A stretch of 64,000 nt of DNA from Leptasterias polaris (lineage: Eukaryota > Echinodermata > Asteroidea > Forcipulatida > Asteriidae). The position numbers were made by a program, and so were the translations under genes. Of this stretch, positions 55,836-64,000 are shown in pieces (the stretch's first letter is position 1; every line of letters starts with the position of its first letter). The notes beneath the pieces are model-generated. The model ran no database searches, was not told the DNA's origin, and saw nothing but the letters and a program-made list of their open reading frames with translations. The stretch is taken from NCBI GenBank assembly GCA_037783415.1, contig JAZGTN010000006.1, positions 5,394,001 to 5,458,000 on the forward strand. The letters are read 5' to 3'.

Positions 55836-56555
55836 TTCAGCTAAATGTAACCCAAAGCCTTCAAATCTAGGCGAAAACCATAAACTGTGTGATCCAAGAC
55901 AAGCCCATCCGCCGACATAAAAAAACCAAAACATTGCCATGGGATCTTCACTACAACAGAATGGAATTGTCCCGTTTCAATTTACTCTATTTTTAGTACA
56001 GCACGGTGGATGCTACCATGCACAGCTGGCCGATAGATTTTTCTAGTCTTCCTTTTTTTTCCGAGAACAAAACGGAAATGAAATTCTGATTAGCGGCAGG
56101 GATCTGACTCCGCATGATGGCATTCTCAACTCAAAACAGCCAATTATGTTTGGAAGACACTCTTACAACTGGATATAAAAATAGATTCATGTTTGCCTTC
56201 ATTGCTGGGTACTGAAATCTTTTGATAAGCCAACAAACAATCAATCATGTTGACAGGAACAACAAACAGATTTGGCTCAGTCAAACCCGTCACTGCAGGT
56301 AATGATCCACGAAACATAGATGAGAAACCTCTTAATAAACATACACTTGCAAGAAAATTTACGATGAAAAAAACATCCTCAGAGGTTGACCGATCCTGAC
56401 ATTTTAAAAACCCAATCGAGATGTGGCGGCAGCTGTTTTGGCTACGGCTGTTGCCAAGGTGTTGCTTTGGGCTTCCTAATGCTTCCAAGCTCTAGCCACA
56501 GCTGTAGTTGCTGATTCAGAAATATCCTTTAGTTTCTGAGAGATAATAATCACTT

Positions 56556-56690
56556 GGGGTTGAACAAAGAGAAAATTTACTAGAGCAGGATTTGAACCAA
56601 CAACCTCCGGATTAACATGCCGGCGCTCTACGAACTGAGCTATCTAGCCCTATGTTGGCAGTCTCCCTATTTTGTCAATATCTTTGTTTG
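56556..56690 (-). mobile_element. tRNA-derived SINE (family B)
   Basis: On the minus strand: leader TATTGACAAAATAGGGAGAC, GGCTAGATAGCTCAGTTCG, GGTTCAAATCCTGCTC and tail CTCTTTGTTCAACCCC. Confidence 0.85.
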
Positions 56691-56984
56691 GGGATGCCAG
56701 TCAGAAGCCAACCAACCCCTTGGCTTCTGACTGGCATCCCTGAACAAGGGCATTCCAAAGAAAAAATATTACTCCAGAAGCTCAAAAAGTTCCGGAAAAC
56801 AATACTGAGCAGAAGCATGGTAAAGCTCTTTTCATATCGACAAAAAGTAGTTTAAAGAATCACAGGGTGAAAATCTCAAAGGGTTTGGATTTGTTCCTAA
56901 AGTTAATGCATTCAAACAGTTTTAATCAAGAGTGCACTGTGGTGTGCAAGGCAAGATCCCTAACACCTAAAGGGTATTGTCATA

Positions 56985-57190
56985 GATTGTTTCTTTGTCA
57001 GCCAAATTATCAAGAAAGATAAAATAACTGTCAACTGTGAAAGTGTCAATTAAATAAAGTGCCTAGTCGTTGAGAAAACAGAAAAAAAATGAGATGTGTA
57101 TTTTCATCAAGAAAATCTAATCCATCTACGTTGGGTGAGGCGACAAGCAGGTACGAACAGCATCATCACAAATGGACACCACCAAAACTT
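56985..57190. repeat. dispersed repeat shared with 61595-61810
   Basis: ATTATCAAGAAAGATAAAAT, GAGAAAACAG and ATCCATC followed by GAGG-GACA words occur in the same order in both intervals. No coding potential is seen. Confidence 0.7.
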
Positions 57191-57860
57191 GAATCTCCAA
57201 AAGTGGCCAGACGGCGATCCTTGGAGATTCAAGTTTGTTTACATTCTTTTATTGATTTCTAATCAATGGGAGCACTTCAGACAAAACAATCTCGCAGTAG
57301 CTCACTACCATTACAATCTTTATAAAAAGTAGGCTTTCGGATAAAAATTACGCCATTTTGGCAAATTATGACCCAACATTTAAAACACCTTAAACATCAA
57401 AAAACAGTTTTTTTTCACAAAAATGAAAAGAAAGGATAACACCGTCTTAGCAAGGCAACTTTGACTCTCATCCCGATTTGTTTTGAATTCGTCTTGTACT
57501 TATTTATTTATGCTGTGAGAAAAAAAAGAGGACCCGGCACCTTCGGGCCTTCCTTTTTGATACAATCAATTCTCAATCACATTACCCACGGCAACAAGAG
57601 TGTCCCAAAAGAGCGTGCCCCCATGGGCAGTTACAACAAAAACACAAGGTCGGGTTTCTCATCGGGGAAAGCAGAATAAAAAGGCACTTTACAAAATTAA
57701 ATTTGTCATTGATCAAAACCGATTGGGATGAATCCGTTCAGAAGCAACCTTCCGGTAGTGTCAACAGCAATGGGCTTGACCTTAATAGATTAACTCTTTC
57801 AATACCGCATTTTTTATAGGGGTCACACTGCTGTGTACCGCATTTTTTCACACACACACC

Positions 57861-58185
57861 CAAGTGTGTAACAGCCTGCAATCGTGGACCCTCCTTTGTT
57901 CAACTCTTTGTGATAGCAACCGTGGACCACAATGCTTTCCTTTGTGATAGCAACCGTGGACCTATTGTCCTCTTTTGTTATAGGTCCCCGGTTTGAATGT
58001 GGTTACCTACTCACACACACACACAAGTGTGTAACAGCCTGCAATCGTGGACCCTCCTTTGTTCAACTCTTTGTGATAGCAACCGTGGACCACAATGCTT
58101 TCCTTTGTGATAGCAACCGTGGACCTATTGTCCTCTTTTGTTATAGGTCCCCGGTTTGAATGTGGTTACCTACTCACACACACAC
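57861..58185. repeat. 163-bp exact tandem duplication
   Basis: The segment from AAGTGTGTAACAGCCTGCAA to GGTTACCTACTCACACACAC occurs twice, 163 bp apart, with no difference seen apart from the length of the CA runs. Each unit also contains two copies of TTTGTGATAGCAACCGTGGA. Confidence 0.93.
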
Positions 58186-58294
58186 AAAAAGCAACGTGCA
58201 GTGTTCATATTTTTTCAATCTTGATTTTCTGTGTGAAGACATATTTTTTGGGAAAAACTTTATGCATACAATTTGTAGCTTATGAAATGACCTT

Positions 58295-58591
58295 TCATAT
58301 GATGTCAAATTTGTATACATTATCTTTATGTCCTTTGTCACCTCGATCGGCACGAATGGGTCGAGGCCCGCCGGGTCCACGCCCAAGCCCACAGCGTTGA
58401 ACGGGTGCCGTGCTCGGTCCAGCTACCGGTATATCGTCAGGATAGTTGTCATAATTGACCGTGCCTGGCGACGAAACATCACGAGTTTCATCTGAATCTT
58501 CACTAGGTTCTTCTTCAGATATTTCCGAGTCCAATTCGGAGTCACTTACGACAAATATTTCAACCAAAACCTCCAGGTCACGAACAGCCAT
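58295..58591 (-). pseudogene. probable piggyBac transposase N-terminal fragment
   Basis: A 98-residue frame starts at a good context (CATCATGG) about 290 bp inside the right terminus and reads toward the left. It is strongly acidic (VSDSELDSEISEEEPSEDSD), then Gly/Pro/Arg-rich. PiggyBac transposases commonly begin with such an acidic, disordered segment. The DDD catalytic domain is absent, so this is a truncated gene. The identification rests mainly on the surrounding TIRs; the peptide itself is low-complexity. Confidence 0.55.
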
Positions 58592-59987
58592 GATGGTGAT
58601 TTTTTGTCAGGAAAACGGAAGCGTGAAATCTGGAAGTACTGCTGCATGCAATGTAATTTTTCTCGGAATATCGTAATGGCGACCCTCTATACAATACACA
58701 CCATTGTGAAGCTCGATAAACAAGCTACCCGTCTATATAAAGGTCAACAGCAGAGGGCGCCAAACAAAATAATTACAGGCTCTCAAACGCCGCTGCTTTT
58801 TGTGTCGAGTAAACTCGACATTGGTACGGAAGCACTACACGGCGCACTGTCGAGTAAACTCGACAATGGTATTGAAAGGGCTAAGTTGACTTGGAACAAC
58901 AGTCTCAAGCAAATTTTCCTGGCTTAACTTGGCATAGTGCTTGTTTCCTTAATAAAGATAATTTGTGAAAGCAAAAGACATTGATGTCGTAAACTCTACT
59001 ATAATAAGGGCTGGGAACTCTATTGAAGATTTCTTCAGAATTTAGTGAATTGGAAGTACAAGCAGAGTTGACAAATTACATTGAACTACTCAATGGCGAC
59101 GCAAATTGGTATGCAGGGCATACTAGGAAAGACCTCTTCTGTTAAATATTCACAAAATGTCTATCGCGATTTATGTTGAACTCCTCTTAAGTCCCTGTGG
59201 ATCTGCAACTAAAATTGATAACAATTTTCAATAAAGCTGACCAACCGTTTGAAAACAGCCATTCAACAACATGGATTGTATATGCTGGCACAGCTGTGCA
59301 CATACATATGTAAGTTACAAAACTAAGAAACTCTGTACATGTACACGTACATGCATTTTACCATAGTGGATGAGATTGATTGGTCAGACAGTAGGAGGGT
59401 TGAAAACCTCTTCACCACACTTTTATTCCCTTATTCAAAAACACAGAGGATGATATTGAATGGTCAGACAGTAGTATGGAGGGTAAACTAAAAAACAGAA
59501 CAATAAAGCTTGACCATGGTGTGGCCTTCTTTGTGAGGTCCCTTATATAAGATAATGACAAGAATGTTCTGATTCTCATTTCATACTGGAAGGGACTGGG
59601 CTAATTAATCTCCCGGCCTCCCCCTTGTTATGTTGGTTGGAATGGAAGAACAGCAAAAAGGTTGTTCCAAGGATCATGTGCTATTGTTTTCTTTGTCCAT
59701 AAATCCAAGACTTCGAGCCGCAAGGATGCTCCATTTCCTCTTCTTTTGTTACATCTTCTCTACTTGACATTTCTCATCACGAGACATTTCTCCATGAGAA
59801 GATCATGAAAACCCATTAAGACAATTTCAGCATCTACTCCTTAGCTTTCAAAGATGCATTGTTAAATTTATTTTGAAAATTGATTGACCTATCTTTTGTA
59901 AAAAAAAATATAAAAAATAAGCCAGAGTGGAATACTAAAGCCAGTGCCATAAACAAAATATCCTTGTCGTATATACATTATATTTAA

Positions 59988-60340
59988 ATGGCAGGGGCAC
60001 GTTTGGTAATCACTATTAAAATTACTTTTTTAGAAGTGCAGCAGCATTCGATAGTATAGGGCATTTTGAGAATCATTTCACTTCAAAGTAATGTGGTTAT
60101 GTAGAAAGATAACAGTTTTTATTCACTAAAATTTGAATCTGAGAAGTAGAACTGTCAGATACGCTTCTCAGATTGTGTATGCCAATTACATATTCGCTCC
60201 GGTTTTTGGGCGATAACTCAAAAACTTGAGTACCTTTTGAAATGAAATGTTCACAGGTCAATTTTATTTATTGTATTATCTACATTTATACAGGATTAAA
60301 ACAATAGAATGGTTCAAAAAACCAAAGGTATACTTTGCCT
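59988..60340. mobile_element. TTAA MITE, first of an abutting pair
   Basis: TTAA at 59984-59987 and 60341-60344 flank the element. The left end has GGGGCACGTTTGGTAATCAC and the right end ACCAAAGGTATACTTTGCCT. It has a central hairpin (CTGAGAAG ... CTTCTCAG). Confidence 0.85.
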
Positions 60341-60344
60341 TTAA

Positions 60345-60714
60345 AGGGAAGGTAAACGTTTGGTAATCACTCTGGAACTTGATGGCAATCAAAACTTATT
60401 GGTTAGAAGCTTACAGCAGCTTACGATAGTATAAAGCATTTTGAGGAACATTTCACTTCCAAGAAATGTGGTTTTTATCCCCAAAATTTGAATTTGATAA
60501 TCGTTACTGTCACCAATGTTTCTCAGATTGTGCATTCCAATTACGGATTATTCTTCCTGTGCGGACAGAACCGCTCCCGATTTTTTGAGATATCTAAAAA
60601 AATGCTACCACCTTTTGACATGAGCTTTTCACAGGTTAGTTTATTGTATATATCTACATTTATATAGTATTAAAACAATCGAACGGTTCCAAAAACCAAA
60701 GGTATACTTTGCCT
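60345..60714. mobile_element. TTAA MITE, second of an abutting pair
   Basis: It begins AGGGAAGGTAAACGTTTGGT directly after the shared TTAA at 60341-60344 and ends ACCAAAGGTATACTTTGCCT before TTAA at 60715-60718. It has the same orientation as the first copy. Confidence 0.88.
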
Positions 60715-63014
60715 TTAAGATTGTTTTTAACAAACCAGCAATATGTTTTGTTTTTTTTAACTTAATACAAAACGAGGGAAATAGACATAACATGTATAAA
60801 GAGTTTTGATGTATTTATTTATTTTAATGTAGGTACATGTATGTATTTATTTATTTATTCATTTGTATATTTATCATGAATTTATCTTTTGTAATTTGAA
60901 TTCTTAACATTTAGGGGCCATTTACAATAGTCAATGTTAAAAACAAATAGAATTTGTGGGTGGCTGGGACAAAAGAAAAAACTCAAAATCAAAATTCAAA
61001 TTTTTATTTAAAAACAAATCTCTATAAATAATATATTAACAAACGAAAAGGAAGGGAAAACAAATACCCAGCTGATTAAACCAAAAAGTTGTTTGTAGAA
61101 AAAGCCATTGGAAACTACTGATGTTGGAGACCTTTAATCTAAAAAATCTGTTTCATTTGAGGCATTACTTTGTTTTTCAGTGTATAGATTATATTATGAA
61201 GCCATTCAATATTTAAATAATTTGAAATTTGGAGTGGGTGGGTGGGTCAAAACAATTTCAAAAAAGAAAATTTGTAAATATTGACATTTCTGAATGGCCC
61301 CTTACGTATTTGTTATTTATAATTTTAAAGACCAAGTTATTTTTGTTTTCCCCTTCCTTGTAAATTGGCGGTTCGTCCGCTGTCGGTTTGAACAATAAAT
61401 AAAATAAATCACTAAAATTTGCTAACATTATTACCCACTATCTTCTTAAAAAATAATGCGAGTAATAAACACTAATAATGCATCGGAATCTGTCTGGAAA
61501 TACTCAAAGACCTAGTGACGAGACATGTATGAAACAAATAGGAACGGAATGATGTAGTGTTTATGCAGCAGTCGTTCAAAAGGTAGGGTCACAGATTGGT
61601 TTTTGTCAATGCTGATTTATAGGCGACATTATCAAGAAAGATAAAATTAAAGTCACATGTGAAAGTTGCAGCTGAATACTAGACTACTTGCTGAGAAAAC
61701 AGCAAAAAACCTGTTGTGGTATTTTCACACTAACGTGGAATCCATCCATGTTTAACGAGGTGACAGCGGACACCAACCGCATGTATGGCCGCAGCATCGG
61801 CAAATGGACATCAACCCTCAGAAAAGCATGAATGGTTGCTCAGATTTTAAAATGTTTTGGGGTAAAAAATTATTCAAACCATATTACTTCTATACAAAAA
61901 AAGTAGGCCCAAACCTCAAGGTTTTGAAAAACTAGCTACACTTCTGTTATTGACGGCCTGCCTCAAAATGACAATACTTTGACGTCATCTGTGGGATGTT
62001 GTTTTGTTATTGCAACAAAGTGGCTACACAAAAATGGAGCTCCCACTATTAAATGACTTACATAATTGATGACATCTCGGCTTTTCACAAATCTTTCTGA
62101 AAAGCACGGCGTAGAAGGGCATTCAAAATTATTGTTTTGTTCAAATCAAAATCTCATGTGAACTCAATTTCCTTCTTGATTGAACACATTAAAAATGAAT
62201 TTCAGAAAAGATCACTTATTTTCAGTCAAGCAAGTCTTTAAGCTAAAAGTGACTTGAAAAATATATACAAAACAAAAGCTGACACCATCCCTCTTAATGT
62301 TGTAGAGATTTTTCACTCTTCCATTTCCAAAACATCAGCCTATGCACAGCTCACCGACAACAAAATTACCGTGAGACTCAAATTTCTCCATGGTCAACTA
62401 TTTCAAGCAGACCCAGATAAACTTGAAGACAACTTAGTTATACATTTCTACGTATATTCAAATTAACCTGCATCTAATAATATTCCACAGTATTGTTATA
62501 CCTGACCTACAAATACATGTAGCGGTCAGCTTGCGACTTTAATCATTCCAAGGGGTAGAGTAACTCAATGAAGTTTATTGGTTTATGAAGTGCCTTTGCA
62601 ATTCAAATCAGGTTGATTTGGCAAATTGGTTTTTAATTGCACCAATTAAATTTGCAGGATTACAGATGATGAAACTGCATGACAAGCTTCAGCCACAAAA
62701 ATCAAAAAGTGGCAGGGCAGAAGTTTTCCGCACCTGCATTGATGTTACCGTCAAATCAAGTTTTTGTTTTACATTTTGCCTTTCACTGCACCCCAAATCT
62801 ATCTTCTCTGTTGTTTTGGGTTTAAAATGTTCTAGTTTTCTGGCTTACTTGTCTCAATCACTGATCTCCTCCGCAGACAAGAAGCATCTTTCATATCTCA
62901 GAAATTCCCAGGGTAGGAAAGCTCGAAAGGTAACCGTTTTGAAGTCAATGTGGAATGGACATTCTAACCACTGTAATCTGAAGTTGACGAGCCAAATTTC
63001 TTTTTATTGATACA
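60715..63014. other. intergenic sequence
   Basis: No gene is recognised. It contains the dispersed repeats at about 61595-61810 and 61890-62050. An open frame at 62585-63010 (141 codons) has ordinary AT-rich composition and no recognisable domain, and I do not call it a gene. Confidence 0.5.
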
Positions 63015-63036
63015 GGGGGGGGGGGGGGGGGGGGGG
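63015..63036. repeat. 22-bp poly-G tract
   Basis: An uninterrupted G run after TGATACA. Confidence 0.9.
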
Positions 63037-64000
63037 AGGAACGGGACACCAATTACTACTTTCCTCTCAGTGTCTTCATGGCAATTTAGATTGATATGTT
63101 ACCATGGTTACTTTCAATCATAAACTCCCCACGGCTTAGAGATGTTAGCAGAGCCATCAGAGTGGTGAGAGCGTGCAACATGGATTAGGGGCATACCTTG
63201 ATCAGTTACTAATAAATAGCTCAGTGGTTTATGCTCTCATTGGTCAAATAATCGTCACATGGGGGGGTATTAACATGTGATAAAAAGACCTGAGATGCGA
63301 ACACCAACCAGAGTATTTCCATATATGATATTGTTAATTTTCAAAGCTCATAGTCTGGTTCTTGAAAATATACATAAATACTTAAATATGTGTAAGAGAT
63401 TAGGTGCCTCGCAAAAAGTTGAATCACCTAAAGAGTGGCCCTTGAACATGAATAGAACAATTCTAAAAATTATTGGCAAAAGAAAAATACAAATTCTGAT
63501 TTTTTTTTCTTTTTTCAAAGGTACTTTATAGGAACAACAGTTCTCCAGTTCTTCACTGTGTATAATTCAATAACTTGCAAGAATTAACAGTTCTCCACTG
63601 CGTGATAACGACCTTGGTTGGTGGCTAGCCGCTGTTAATGGACCTTGCCTTTGGCTTTGCAATTAACAGCAATTTTATATCCATAATGACCATAAGGGCA
63701 TAAAAAGAAAACATTTAGGGGAAAAAAAACTAAATCCACAAACAAATAATATCCTTAGAAAACGATTGTTTCTTTTTGCAAAACATTTCCGCTGGCACAA
63801 CTGAGAAAACCAAGAGCGAAGAAAACAGCTGATCAGCAGAAGCGTTGCCGACTGTAAAAGTGTTACAGTCACCTAGAAATTATTAATTGACTCAAACTTC
63901 CCCACCCGCCTCTCCACCAGCCACCCACCTCAGTCATTAATAATAATAATAACAATGATAATAGTTTTGAAGTGCCTTTGAAAAAGGTTTCAAAGTGCTG
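63037..64000. other. intergenic sequence; SINE-like tail at the window end
   Basis: Nothing is recognised until about 63936, where (AAT)n is followed by AGTTTTGAAGTGCCTTTGAA and GGTTTCAAAGTGCTG. This resembles the GCGCTATATAA/AAAGCGC 3' part of family A SINEs in reverse, so a SINE probably continues beyond the window. Confidence 0.45.

Larger units (their letters stand above)
57794..58880 (-). mobile_element. piggyBac-like transposon remnant
   Basis: The left terminus CTCTTTCAATACC follows TTAA (57790-57793). The right terminus GGTATTGAAAGGG precedes CTAA (58881-58884, one change from TTAA). CCCTTT-type inverted ends and TTAA duplications are piggyBac hallmarks. The palindrome TGTCGAGTAAACTCGACA occurs twice next to the right end (about 58803 and 58848), as expected of subterminal repeats. 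The interior has an acidic open frame (58295-58591) and a recent 163-bp tandem duplication. Most of the transposase is deleted. Confidence 0.85.

Noticed and set aside
62585..63010. 141-codon open frame on the plus strand
   Set aside because: No domain, no splice or start context of note, and composition matching non-coding surroundings. It ends beside a poly-G tract.

Overview
The window looks like nuclear DNA of a marine invertebrate animal, most likely an echinoderm. Genes are split by GT-AG introns. Coding exons are sparse in AT-rich sequence, and the intergenic DNA is packed with tRNA-derived SINEs, fold-back and TTAA-flanked MITEs, non-LTR retrotransposon relics and long poly-C/poly-G tracts. 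The echinoderm call is an inference from gene content and repeat style. No bacterial, organellar or viral gene organisation is visible.

Three host genes can be supported. (1) A complete Mohawk-type (MKX) TALE homeobox gene lies on the plus strand from 6318 to 12377. It has six coding exons whose splice phases join into one 408-codon frame, with a strong start context and a conserved C-terminal end. (2) A two-exon class A G-protein-coupled receptor of about 398 residues is on the minus strand (17236-18153 and 15087-15365), with prostanoid-receptor-like features. (3) An unidentified, largely disordered protein is encoded on the minus strand. It has an 1835-bp exon (39274-41108), an 84-bp exon carrying a ubiquitin-interacting motif (50051-50134) and a 95-bp exon (52786-52880). 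The gene continues beyond the exons seen here.

The centre (22.5-30.6 kb) is a mobile-element block. A decayed Tx1/L1-like LINE on the minus strand was interrupted by a 5'-truncated CR1/Jockey-like LINE. Removing the insert and one copy of a 6-bp target-site duplication restores the host LINE's reading frame across the junction. Two CpG-rich CGTCG minisatellites of about 0.35 kb flank this block in opposite orientation and share non-repetitive spacer and flank sequence.

The rest is accessory repeat DNA. At least four tRNA-derived SINE families are present, some with clean target-site duplications. Several MITE families are present too, including TTAA-flanked ones, one inserted inside another MITE, one carrying a SINE, and two abutting at a shared TTAA. 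A 1.1-kb piggyBac-like remnant (57794-58880) retains a probable transposase N-terminus. I see no operon-like or defence-type system; the points of interest are the nested transposons, the inverted CpG-rich arrays and a nearly exact duplicate of part of an exon.
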